A stretch of DNA of 64,000 bases from Pocillopora verrucosa (taxonomy: Eukaryota > Cnidaria > Anthozoa > Scleractinia > Pocilloporidae). Shown in pieces: positions 48,099 to 59,429 of this stretch. Under the pieces are notes generated by a model. That model was given only the letters and a program-made list of their open reading frames with translations, was not told the DNA's origin and did no database searches. The stretch covers positions 10,557,414 through 10,621,413 of the forward strand of contig NC_089321.1 in NCBI RefSeq assembly GCF_036669915.1. The letters are read 5' to 3'. Every line of letters starts with the position of its first letter. The first letter of the stretch is position 1. The translations under genes were made by a program, and so were the position numbers.

Positions 48099-49114
48099 AT
48101 GAATAACATTCGTTTACGTAAGTTACAAAAGGTAAACATGTTGCAGATATGCTGAGATCGTCAAGAAGCCTCGGGAATTAAAACGAAAATAAGAGCTGAG
48201 CGCAAGAACGAGTTGGGGGGCCGTAAACAGAAGTTATCCTTCTCCAATCAGCTCCTATTCCCACTCATAGGGAAGTAAAAATGTAGCGCGCGCGTAACAC
48301 GCGGGCCGGGTTTACCTTAGCCACAAGCCTTGCAAACCGCTCATTGTTTGCTATTGACGAGAGAATTTTCTCGTTTTATCCAAGATATTTAAATGCAAGT
48401 TTTGCGGAACGAATTATTGTAAGGCGTGTGGAAGGGGAGATTTTCATGGTGTTATGACCGCTACGTCAGTTTGCAGAGTTTGTTTCCAGGTATGTTTAAT
48501 TAACTTGTAAGAAATGTATACGAAATGAACAAAAAAGTTTAGAAGCTTCTTGTTCCACGCTTATATTAAACTTGGAGAAAAATAATCATGTACGACCGCT
48601 TATTTCGATTACGAGACAGTTTCACAACAGAGACGGGTAGTTCACTCAAATTTGTAAAAGCCAAAGCATTCCTCAGATATCATTATCGGTTACCTCTTTC
48701 GAGCCGATTTACCAAATGTTTTCTCAGGGATAATCTTCTAATTTAGAAAAACGTTTGCCTTAATCTAAAGGCAAACAATGCAGACGCGAGACGAGTATCA
48801 CTCACTCAGTACTATAAATTAGGGCAACGATGCGTGCGGTCAGTGAAACGTGTCGGAGAGGGTGTAAGGAAAACTGAATTTTAAGGTCCCCCCCCCTGCT
48901 TCAAAAAGTGCTTGTGTCTCTCTGAGGAAGGGGGGAGGAGTATTTCTAGAGTCTCCATGTTCTTATAAGAAATTCTTCTCAGAAGCTACATTTCTTCTGA
49001 TTTCAGCCCAAATGCCAAGGAGAAAAGGTTGGAAATACTCGGGAAAAATCAACCAAGAAAGAAATGAAGAAGAAGACAACAGTCAAGACAAATTCCTCCC
49101 AGTCCAAGAAATAA
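48099..49114 (+). CDS. small cysteine-rich, zinc-ribbon-like basic protein
   Basis: Exons 48385-48489 and 49007-49114 are secure: acceptor TTTTATCCAAG, junction CAG|GTATGT to TTTCAG, stop TAA. A candidate first exon, 48099-48131 (MNNIRLRKLQK, donor AAG|GTAAAC), joins in phase and gives 81 residues. The core reads CKFCGTNYCKACGRGDFHG, then VCRVCFQPKC. Cys spacing is C-x2-C-x4-C-x2-C-x14-C-x2-C-x4-C, which would suit two zinc sites. The C-terminus is a Lys/Thr/Ser-rich tail (STKKEMKKKTTVK) like a nuclear or nucleic-acid-binding extension. I do not recognise the family. The last exon is short and the first tiny, so it is easily missed. Tail-to-tail with ATXN7L3. Confidence 0.65.
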
Positions 49115-49469
49115 CAACTAAATTTACTGACTGATCGTTCTAAAAGAAAAACCAATATACACGTAGTTTCTAAAGACTAAAAGCTAGTTTCCAAATTCTA
49201 ATGCTAATTTTATTTTCAAGCTGCTTATCAAACTTGCACTCACAGAGGCAATTCGTCAATAACTTACTCAGCCACAATTGCGACATTACAAGGCTTTACG
49301 TACCAATGCTTTTTCTAGTACAGCAGTTAATGTTAGAATCAAGTTGAAGTTGACCGCGTCTGTATTGAGAGCACTGTTATCTCCTTGACAAAAATAATCC
49401 TGCACTCACTGTTTATGTGCAGTCGTACCGGGCAAACGCGCCATTTTAAATGAAGTGTCTTGTGTAATC

Positions 49470-49866
49470 TGCGTTTGCTTCGGTTTTGCAGTGCAAAACT
49501 AAGACCAATCACGACTTGGTCGCCAGCGTTTCAGGCAGTTTTTACTTTCAGTTTTCACTAACTCTTAAAGGTATTATCTTTTCCTCTAATTGGCCGTTGT
49601 GGTTGCTTTGGTTTTAGTTTGACGACACTCAATCGAAAAGCGTTCTAAACCTCGCGCCGCCCTCTTAAACCAATCAGATAGAAAACTGATACCAACCGTG
49701 ACTCGGTCATTAGCGTTTTCCCGCGCTACAAGCAGTTTTGCTCGTGTGCGTTTGAGCGCAAGCTCTAATTGGCTCCTTGTGATATTCTACTTTGTTGTGA
49801 TTGGCTGTTGAGATTATTTTAATTTGGGGTTTGGTCTTGCGAACGACACTCCACCGAAAAGCGCTA
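49470..49866 (+). repeat. CCAAT-rich interspersed repeat, copy 4 (largest)
   Basis: Contains AAGACCAATCACGACTTGGT, CTAATTGGCCGTTGTGGTTG, TTAAACCAATCAGATAGAAA, GTGACTCGGTCATTAGCG, TTTTCCCGCGCTACAAGCAG and GTGATTGGCTGTTGAG, ending near GAACGACACTCCACCGAAAA. At least two partial units are fused. Blocks match the copies near 5.2, 6.7 and 36.1 kb. Confidence 0.8.
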
Positions 49867-50464
49867 TACTAAAGCGCCATACTGTTTGTCCAATCTCTAG
49901 GGTTTGTCATTTTAAATCCGTGCTAATCTTCGCCATGCATTAAAATCCTTGTTCCTTAATGGGATAAGCTCATCTTTTCCAACTCTTGGAAAGTTATTTC
50001 CAGGTTTTCTCGATAAAAGAAAGTCCCTTATCGCGCTCAAAGTGACGCAACTTATTACTTCCGGTTTTGAGTTTCCCAAAATAGTTGGTGAGAATTCACA
50101 TTCAGGAAAGAGCCCACGTCTGTCAATAAAAAAGCCAGTTACATCGAAAACCGATTGAGAACCATGTTCCACAAACCACTGTAGGTGCTGCTAGTACCTT
50201 TTTACTCACTTACGTAAAAGGCCACAAGAAAACGTGAAAAGACGTTGCAACCAAACGCAAGTCTTATTCAAATCCAACGGTTGAAAGGCCGACCAAAACT
50301 AACAGGTGCCTCCAAGCTTGCTTTGCCAATGGCTCATCAGTCAGAATTCAGAATCACTGCAACAAATTAAATGCGCGTACTAATCCAAAAAACAGCACCT
50401 AGCGCTCGCTGGTGTAACCGTGACACTTGTCTTGAACTGATTAACGGCCTCGAGTTTCGTGAGT

Positions 50465-53400
50465 TCATCTGGGACGTCTTTTGTGTTTTGCTTTTTTCTT
50501 TCTCTTCTTTTTCGAAAGAGGTACGCTTCCAAATGCTAAGAAACAAACAGAGGGAATTTTTTGAATACGATTATTACTCAAACGGGACGAAATTGTAAAA
50601 AGTCTTACCAGCGGGTGAGTTGTCGTCGCCTGTCGAAACATTCGATTCTTCCTCCCATGATAACCTTTAAATGAAAATAGAGAATTTGTTCAGCGTACAC
50701 AAAACTTTTATCAGTACAAGCTCCAGAAATGTATGTTGTAAATTTGTATCAGACCACCTCGACTTAATCGGTGGAAATTCAAAGAGTTAAACCTGTTCAA
50801 AGTATCTCTCAAGGCTTGTCCATCACCATCCTCATAGCTGTCAACATCTGTTAGTACAAAAAGAAATAAGTTATGTTTATGACGCAAGTTATAAGGGGCT
50901 ATTTCACCAAACTTTAGTTCAACTTCATTTTGCCCCCCACCCCCTCCCTCAAAAGGCATACGAACTTATGTCACAGACCGCGTTTGGAGGTTCCAAAGAG
51001 TAACCTGACTATTGGAAAAATTTTTTCGCACGTGGTACAAATTTGGCAAAGGACCCTGACATGTTTTCCAGCCGCGCGCCAAATTGCACAGAAAATAAAA
51101 GAAACTACTGCTGTCAAACGGCTTAAACAGTTTTCAGCTTTAAAACACTGTAACTTATAGGCTAGTGTGGTTGTTTTATAACTTCTGCAAGAGAACTAGG
51201 TTCTGACAGCCTGAAAGCACGTCACCTGACAATTATAAGTGGTTGTTTAGGACTAAATTCGAACCTACAAACAAGAAGTAGAAGGATGACTGAGCGCAAA
51301 AAATATTAAGACGGTCTTGTAAAACAAACTTTTTCGATATGTGAAGATAAATACTTACCAATCACATCATCAGCTTCCAGCGAACTCCTGGACAAATAGA
51401 GATATGTAAATACAAAAGAAAGAAGGGACAAATAGGTACTAAATTAGTTTCGTAATAGAATTTCAAAGTGACAAAAATTACATCGACATACAAAAGTAAA
51501 ACTATGCCAAAAGACCATACAACTCTAGGAGGAGTTTGAGGCAGCGAGTGCCAGTTTAAATTTCTTCAAGTTATCAAATTTAGAGAGCTATAATTACATA
51601 GGGATGTGTCGTTATACCCACTGTATCCTCACCTTCCTACAATGGGTTCAAATTCTGCATAACCTGCACGAAAACAAAATCAAACGTCTGGTAACCATCA
51701 TGCTACGAGATATTTCTTTTCCAACTTTTGAAAGTTTCATTTCAATTAAAAAAGGTGTCAAAAAACATATACGAAATAGAGATCACCATATAACAGTTTA
51801 ATAGAGCAAAACTTGGCGACACGCAGGACACGTGTTTCCCCTCTCGCGGGAAGATTTAAGGCAAGTCGAGGAGAGGTTTGCCTGAGGTCTGGCACTAATG
51901 ACCTCTCGCCGGCTCACGTTGCTCAAGGACTCGTGCCGAAATGCTTATAACGCTGACCAACTCGCAGGCTTAGTGGGGCTATGCACTTAGCTCGGTGATC
52001 AATTATTTTTCCTCTGTTAAAATACAATTTCACCACATCTGTAGAGACGTCATTTCTCATAACAGCATTTCTTGATTTCAGAAGTGAGGCAAGTGTTGAG
52101 AAAAACAGCATATCATTGCACACGTATTTAGTACCTAAAAGTCGTAGACGGACATTCTGTCTCTGTTCATCTGAATGCTGCGGACATCGATGAGATCTAA
52201 GAGAACATTGCAACAAAGATAAATATTATAGATCAATAAATAGGATTAACGAGTGTAAAAGAAGGTTCGAGATTCTTTGCATAAAAAAGACTGCAATTAT
52301 AAGTTTTTGGGGAATATTATTCCTCCAAAACAAGGCAGAAACTAACAATAAGAATTAATTTAAGATGGATGTTCGTCTCTCCATACAAATTAGACACATG
52401 CCAAAAATCAACTACAGCTTCTTGTAACTTTTTGCCAGGAAATGAAAAAAGAAGAGAATAGTGTAGAAGCACATGGAATGTTCTCTCCGGACATCTGTAT
52501 AAACAATAGTTCATGTTATTGAAATTTTGGTACTTCTCTCCTCTCTGATGCCAAACAAACACTCTCTCTTCGGCAAGTTCAAAAACTACTATAGACCAAA
52601 CATAGCACTTTGTTTAAAGTCTTTCATTTGTAATACAATCTCATAAAAAATAAATTTACCTTGTGCACATGCGTGCTGTATGTTCTGATATTACACCACA
52701 CGTCTGCAAAACAAATAACGAAACAAAGAATGAGCAAGAGGAGGATTATACATGAATAAATTCTTCTAAAGGAAGTTTTTAGTATTGTCATGTTAGACCT
52801 GTAAGTATTACCATGCAAGCAGTATTGTACTTGGATTGAAAGCTGTTTGAAAAATAAATCCTTATTGTAAGTAATGTATCACAGAAAACACATTGTATGT
52901 ACTATACTAAAGTTGGTGATTTTGTTTAGCTTTGCTCTGTATTGTAAGGTAATGTTTTGAAAATAATTATATCAAATATAACTTATTGATGTTTAGAGAA
53001 AGGTAAGGCACAGGTAGTGTGTGAAATAACTTTAATTTCCTAAGGTAAATGTACACACCTGGGAAAGAAGGCTCTTCTTCTCCTCTGAAAAATATAATCG
53101 AAACAGTTTATGTTATCATAAAGACAAACACAACTTTTCCAAATTATTGGGAAAGACATTGTAAGCTCATTCAAAATGTAGCAATCACCACCAAAATTTG
53201 GTCAGCTTCTTTTGCAGTTATGGGAGAAAAATAACGAAGTGTGTAATGGCTAACATTCTGACCACTGGACCCATAGGCACACATACAAGCACTGGCTGGA
53301 TGATTGTGTTGTGCTGATTGGAAAAACTCTTCTTTCTCTCAGTGCAATCTTCCACCCAGGGGTACATTCCTGAGTGGAGAATTGGCACTGATGAACTGTC

Positions 53401-56400
53401 AGGGGGAGTCTTGCAAAATTACCAAGGGGGAGAGGGGTAAACAGAGGATAACCCCCCTTAAATCATGAGATTTCAATGTGTGATAGTTTATCATAGCGTA
53501 TCCCTCATCAGTGAACATGCAACTGAAATCTAGAGCCTATAATCTATCCCTAATTACCGTACACACCATTTCCAAGGGGTTCAAAGGCAGCCACAGTGAG
53601 TCCAGTCTACAAAATACAAAAACTGAATCAACATACAGTATTAAACTTTCAAAAAATTATTTCCTGCTTTACTCACACAGTATTGCAACATAAATAAGCT
53701 GAATTTTACCCTCGTTGCTGGTAATTCGCCACTGTGAACAGAACTAGGCGTGCCTGGACGTGGTGTACCAGCTTCACCTTAAGACCAAAAAGAATAAAGA
53801 AAAAACTCAACTGAAGTGATACAAGGCAATGAGCAAGACTCTAACTTGAATTTTTTTTAAATGCGCAACAGAGCCACAAACTGAAATTAAAATTAGTAAT
53901 TATTTCACATACCATTCTTCCTTGGGGCTTTTGCTCTCCTGGGTGAATTTCCCTTGAAAGACAGAACAATTTTGATAGCAATAAAGTGAGACTTGGGTAG
54001 TAACCATTTAACCCTTAATTCCCAAGATCTAATTGTTAATTCTCCCTTCTAAATGTTACACATTTCCTTGTAAATAAGTCATGAGAATTTCACGTTAAAT
54101 CAAGATAACATCTTCCACCTGATTAGTTTGAGTCTTCTCTTTACCTGTTTGCTGGATAATGTATGAATATTGAAGGGAGAAGTAACATGTTGATCACTCC
54201 TGGGAGTTGAAGGGTTAAAAGAGGCCACCCCTTCCTTTCCTACATTTAACTCTCATAAGTGATTAACATGTAACCTCTCCCTATAACATCCACACATTAT
54301 CCAGCCAATATGTAATGAGAATACTCAAACTTATCAGGTACAAGTGAGTAGTCTTGATCTACCACCAAATTCTCCTGACTTATTTACAAGGAAATGTGTA
54401 ACAGCTAGAGAGGAGAATTAACAATCAGATCTTGGGAGTTAAAGGATTAAGTTATGATTAAAAATGGAAAAACCCTTCCACTCCTCATTAGCTTTTCATG
54501 TGTTATGAAAAACATACCTTGAATTTGAATTTGCTAAATAATAATATAATATATAATAAAAATAATAAATTCCATTTACTGAACTGCTTAAAAAGTCATT
54601 ACCATTTGAAAGCTTACCCTGTCTCTCTTATTCTTCTTTCCTGCAAAGTGAAAAAAAAAATTTTTTCTTGTTAACCCTTGAAAACTCGTTACATTTGTGA
54701 AAAGCAGCATGTTCATTGTACTTGAATACTAAAAAAGGTAACCAATATATGCCTCAAAGAAGTGGAAACAAATCCCAACAAACCTGGTTTTCTGTCTGAA
54801 TTCCAAGTCCAGTCATCATCAAAGTAGTTGTCATCATCATCATCTCCATCAATCAGTTTGCCTGTGGTTGCAAGCCTGGCAAATTGATGCAAGATGGGAA
54901 ACTTAAACTTAAATCTTATTAATCAGTGACCATTTTTATGGACAAGTCCTGTAAATTAATATATGTGTCAAAACTTTGACCTCTAATGGTCCCATTTCAT
55001 GCACTGAAAACAAAACCTTGAATAGAATGCTGGTTGTTTTTCACAGGTGAATCCATCTAAATTTGCAAACAGTACCCTTATACTACAGGTTCTTTTAATG
55101 AGAGTCTACAAGCCAAATATAAGAATGTTTTTTCCAGATTTTGCAAATTGTTCTTGCTCAGCAGATTTAAGTTCCAGCAGAAAATACTACCACAAAAAAA
55201 TGACCAGAAATTCATGTATTTTCTTCTCTCTGTCAAATGGTTAAAAAAATCCCACTACAAAACCTTGCATTCCAACTCATTGGAAATATCCATCACTCTC
55301 CAAATTATCTGTGGTAGAACATTTCTTTGCTAGTTTGAAAATGACCACTAAAAAATTGTATAACCATTTTCTAAATTCAGTTTCTTTCCTTCGTTGTTCA
55401 GACTTACACAGAAAATCCCAAAAATTAGTTCCAACAGAAATTTCCATTACCTAAAATAAGCAATAATTTTGTACCAACTGAACTAATTTGAGCAGTATGC
55501 AGTGTTCAAATAACAAATTTAAATAAGATAATTGAATAATTCATTCATACAACCTCCTACTGGCCAGTCGGCTGCTGTTACGACCCATTCCTAGGCATTT
55601 TTCTAGGTGAGGGGCAAATCTGTTAGCAGCCATGTTCCTCTGACAGCTGGGACAAATGCACTCAACCTGTTTCTTTAATGGTCCCTGCCCAAACACATCC
55701 AGACCATCACGGTCCACCACTTCTGCAATAATGAATAAAAAAAAGGGGACTTAATTCCCATGAGTGACCAAGAAAGAATTCTTGTCACCATAGTATTACA
55801 ACATCAGGTAGATGTGATGAAAACAAAGTAAAATATCAATTAAAGGATTATTAGTTGATCCACAACAAAATTCTCCAAACTATCATCATTAAATTGTACA
55901 GTAGACACCTTAAGATTGATTGGCCTACAATTTCTCCTAAAATTATCACCCTTGAATCAAATAATTTAGTTAGAAACCCTTTCAGTCAAATCATACTTTT
56001 CTATGTATTAACCCTATAACTCCCAAGATCTGATTGTTATTTCTCCCCTCTAGCTGCTACACATTTCCCTGTAAATTAGTTATGAGAATTTGGTGTAAGA
56101 TCAAGACAAAGATATCTACCTGATAAGTTTGAGAATTCTCATTATCTCTTTGCTGGATAAAGTATGAATATAATAGGGAGAAGTTACATGTTAATCACTT
56201 CTGGGAGTTCAAGGGTTAAAACAAAACAATACACATATAAGAGAAGAAAAGAGTCATCACATCTTGAACAACCGGGCCGACTTGTTCAAAGGGCAGATAA
56301 TGCTATCCAACAGATAAATCACTTTCCAGGGAATGAGTGTCACCAAAATGTACTGCCCTATCTACATCACAGAGATTTATCCAGCAGATAGGGTAATTTA

Positions 56401-58954
56401 GTATTATCAACTGAGTTGATAACATAAATATGCCACCATAAAGAGTTTAAAAGCTGACATTTCAAGCATTAAACCTTCATCAGAGAGATGGCAAAGAGCT
56501 AACACTTGAAACATCAGCTTTAAAACCCCTTATAGTGGCCAGTTTTCTTTATCAACTAAGTCGATAATCCTAAATGACCCTGTTATACTCCCCACTGATC
56601 TAGCACCACAATTTCTCTAAAAACTTACCCCTTTATCAAGTGGATAGCCTTATCCACACTTTAGTCAACCAAGGACAAGTAAAAAGATAATATAAGGTCA
56701 ACACCAGACAGTTATTAACATTATTACTGAGAAAAGTAATAAATGAGAAGTGCTCTGTTAAATTGTTTTCCAGTAGGCTACTTCTGTATAGATAAGAATA
56801 ATTACACTTTGTGTTTTATTGTAACATGACATTGAGGACTAAAAAAAGCCACAAAAAACTTGAACAAGAAGCAGTTTCCAAGTTAGAATACTTACCAAAC
56901 TGTTTCATACTGATCACAGAAAGAACATGAAAAGCAAAGTAAATATGAAAACATTTAGCATTCAGCAAGTTATCGAATAAGGAACTTGAGCTAACAGAAT
57001 TCTTTTAGAGCTGTAACAGTAAATTTAATCATACATTAATTGAATACACATACTGTTCTTCATTTCTTGAAATCCTCACAAATCATTCTTAGATCCCAGA
57101 TATAAAGCTATTTCATAAGCAAATCACTGTATTTTAACCACACAACCTAACAGATACAGTTGCATAAACAATGCTTCCTTTTGAAACCTCTCATTCCTCT
57201 CAGAATTTACGCAAGAAGAATTGTTTCCTATGACAACCTGCCCCTTTACCCCTGTCTACTTTTCTGTTCACCAGTGAATAACAAACTGTTGGAAGTAATT
57301 TTTAGTGGTACCCCTCACGCACTTGGTCCCACTCCCTTTATCAGAATACCATATTTTTCTCATATAAGTGCCCTTGCCCCCCCCCCCCCCCCTCCACAAC
57401 CCTTTTGCAAAAATTTTAAACAAGCACCCAGGTGCTTATTCAAGGAAGTATGGTCTTCAATCATCTTTTTCAGCCAAAATCTAGTTATTAAGCATATCAT
57501 CTTGGGAGTTAATTTCCTTGTTGTTGCTTTTCTGTTTCAGAAACCAATTGTTACGATTTTAATTACATTACACCTTGAAGTAAAGGTGAAGTCTGTACTC
57601 AAGCCTATTGGCCCACACAGCCACAGCTTATCCCAGATTCCATGTTGGATAAAGTTACTAGGAGTATTACTACTCTCCCCTGGATGGGATGCTAGTCCAT
57701 TGCAAGGTTATCCCCCAGCATTTTATCAGGCTTCCCTGAAAATTTGCTGCCACCCATTCATAGTCCTGGTTGGAGAGAGGCACTCTGAGAGTACAGCATT
57801 TTGCCCAACAACACAACACAATGACCCAGCAAGGTCTACCACTCCAACATCTTAACCCAAAGTCACTGACTATCCTGCCCTTGCACCTCTCCTCAACTTC
57901 TAACTGTCTTAAAATTACAAGTGAGCAGTATACAACAAAATATGTAAGGGGTAAAAGTAGATGACACTAACATTTTTTCATCTGATTGCTCAAGGACACT
58001 GTACACTCCTTGTTTAACGGAACGATGAATGTCTAAACAAACACCGACAATGGCCTCATCAATCAGCTCATTCACAATACCAGACTCCAAGCTGGAATCC
58101 TATGAAAAATAAAAGGAGAAAAAAAGTTCATTTAAAACATCCAACTCACCAGGCATTTTATTACATGGGTTTCAATAACTTTTTTCCAGTGGTGAGGTAG
58201 GTGCCAGTACCCTAAGGCAAAACCCAAACAAGTGAGCCTGCTTACAGGCTAAATAGTCAGTAGTAGACCACCAGCAACTGGATTTTCATGAAACTCTTGC
58301 ATTATACACGACATAAGAAGGTTTGATAATTTGAAACCCAAAGAGAAAGAGGGAGTTTTAATACATCAAAAGGATGGAGCAGTAATAGTGCTCTGAGGTC
58401 TTGATTTCTGGCTTTGGAACCAGTAACCACATAAACCCCCTTACAAAAATATGGAATGATTTATTGTTTATACCAAGCCCCAGACTTGTTCCAAGATTGG
58501 ATAACCCTACCCACGGATAGCATAGCATGTTTTTCTATCACTTCTCTGTCAGAAAGTGATTTATCCTTGTCTACCATTTAATCAAATGGGCCCAGACAGA
58601 TAATCAAACTGTCAAAAGCTAATTGATTTTGCAGTCTCACCACGTCTTGATTAAATGGAAAAAAATATCTGATAACACTTGCATAATATTGTAATCAAGG
58701 AGTTTTTTCAAACAAGACAAGCTTGATAATAGTGGTTGAGCTTTAGTTAACAGGAGTAAGAGCGGGTAATTTTGAGTAATATTGATATTGTTGGTGAAGT
58801 TTTAGATACATGTATAGCTATTGGTCGAATTAAACGTGAGATGTATTTTAGGGTAATATTAATCTGTGGAACGACATTTTAAAAAACTCACTTCATCCAG
58901 GTCTAAGCTTTCCACTTCCGATGGTGAACTTCCAGTTTCCAGTAGCCCGCTCAT
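50465..58954 (-). CDS. ATXN7L3: ataxin-7-like protein 3 (SAGA DUB module, Sgf11 homologue)
   Basis: Seventeen coding exons on the minus strand: 58954-58892, 58099-57972, 56909-56896, 55722-55554, 54875-54784, 54640-54618, 53952-53913, 53777-53710, 53606-53558, 53084-53059, 52703-52660, 52196-52135, 51654-51633, 51387-51359, 50847-50793, 50664-50609, 50535-50465. All keep frame and give 336 residues, close to human (about 350). The N-terminal helix ([20 protein letters not shown]) wraps the deubiquitinase module. The Sgf11 zinc finger is [20 protein letters not shown] with Cys92, Cys95, His107 and Cys111, then [13 protein letters not shown]. An acidic, then basic linker follows. The SCA7-type zinc region reads [15 protein letters not shown] and [16 protein letters not shown]. 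It ends with [17 protein letters not shown]. Role: adaptor that activates USP22 to remove ubiquitin from H2B. Six exons are under 30 bases. Head-to-head with CFAP410. Confidence 0.95.
53241..53420 (+). mobile_element. SINE copy, tRNA-derived, diverged
   Basis: GTGTAATGGCTAACATTCTG head, GATTGTGTTGTGCTGATTGG, CTTCCACCCAGGGGTACATT and TGATGAACTGTCAGGGGGAG tail blocks, also present in the copy at 57585-57860. In an ATXN7L3 intron. Confidence 0.65.
54008..54219 (+). repeat. ~210-bp repeat, family A, in ATXN7L3 intron
   Basis: TTTAACCCTTAATTCCCAAG start, TTCCACCTGATTAGTTTGAG and TGCTGGATAATGTATGAATA interior, CTGGGAGTTGAAGGGTTAA end. Confidence 0.85.
54245..54450 (-). repeat. ~205-bp repeat, family A, inverted next to the previous copy
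   Basis: ATTTAACTCTCATAAGTGAT start, CACACATTATCCAGCCAATA and ACCAAATTCTCCTGACTTAT interior, TTGGGAGTTAAAGGATTAA end. It stands head-to-head with the copy at 54008, about 25 bp away, so the pair can form a large hairpin. Confidence 0.85.
55751..55935 (+). repeat. family C repeat in ATXN7L3 intron
   Basis: CTTAATTCCCATGAGTGACC, GGATTATTAGTTGATCCA and AATTCTCCAAACTATCATCA blocks; the right end is degraded. Confidence 0.65.
56008..56219 (+). repeat. ~210-bp repeat, family A, in ATXN7L3 intron
   Basis: TTAACCCTATAACTCCCAAG start, ACCTGATAAGTTTGAGAATT and TTTGCTGGATAAAGTATGAA interior, TCTGGGAGTTCAAGGGTTAA end. Confidence 0.85.
56271..56395 (+). mobile_element. foldback element with TTGTTCAAAGG end, partial
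   Basis: CCGGGCCGACTTGTTCAAAG, then TAATGCTATCCAACAGATAA and, at the right, GATTTATCCAGCAGATAGGG, which is roughly the complement of the left inner arm. Related to the element at 60541-60686. Confidence 0.6.
56403..56568. mobile_element. foldback MITE with TTATCAACTGAGTTGATAA arms
   Basis: TATCAACTGAGTTGATAACA at the left and TTTATCAACTAAGTCGATAA at the right. The interior has AAAGAGTTTAAAAGCTGACA, CAAGCATTAAACCTTCATCA and, inverted, TTGAAACATCAGCTTTAAAA. Same family as 27830-27992. Confidence 0.8.
57585..57860 (-). mobile_element. SINE-like element, minus strand
   Basis: Read on the minus strand it has GTTGGAGTGGTAGACCTTGC, TCATTGTGTTGTGTTGTTGG, GTGCCTCTCTCCAACCAGGA, ATTTTCAGGGAAGCCTGATA and GGGGAGAGTAGTAATACTCC. 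The long plus-strand open frame across it (57160-57855) also reads through a poly-C run near 57377-57392 and is not a gene. Confidence 0.65.
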
Positions 58955-59429
58955 AACTTCAAGTCTAGATCTGAAGGTGTCTATAAAATCAGAGCGCCGA
59001 GGCACGCCATTTCCGCAGGGCAAAGTTAGTGCAAAGTTTCCTAGGTTAAATATTTTTCTTGAGAAATTTTCCTCAGCCAGGAGCCTAAGTTAGCAAAACG
59101 TCCCTGGACGATGCTACATTTTGCGAGTGTATCAAGTTCAACGGCTATCACATGGCTGAATCCAATTTGCAATTTTCATCCCAAAACAGCGTTAACGAAA
59201 CCTTGGCCAGGTTACATGTCAATACAGCAGCAGTCGTGGAAATTCGTTTTCTTCGTGGTTTCCGGAATTCTACCGAGAGCTCTCGTAAAGCTTCTAAAAT
59301 TCCGACAGATCTCCGACGAGAGATCGAAGGTCAGCGGAGTGCTTTCTAAACCTTGCAGAAAATGGCGGAAAGCTTGCAGAACGGGAGTCAAATTAGGAAA
59401 AACAAACGACATCAGTAGCCAATTACAAC
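58955..59429. promoter_or_regulatory. divergent promoter between ATXN7L3 and CFAP410
   Basis: 475 bp separate the two start codons. No TATA box is evident. CCAATTAC lies ten bases before the CFAP410 ATG. GTTTCCTAGGTTAA at about 59036-59049 is a weak X-box-like palindrome (three mismatches to the RFX consensus). The plus-strand open frames here (59111-59437) have no domain and are probably leader sequence. Confidence 0.55.

Noticed and set aside
57160..57855. 231-codon open frame, the longest in the window
   Set aside because: Runs through a poly-C tract and a SINE in the reverse direction, inside an ATXN7L3 intron; composition is not protein-like.
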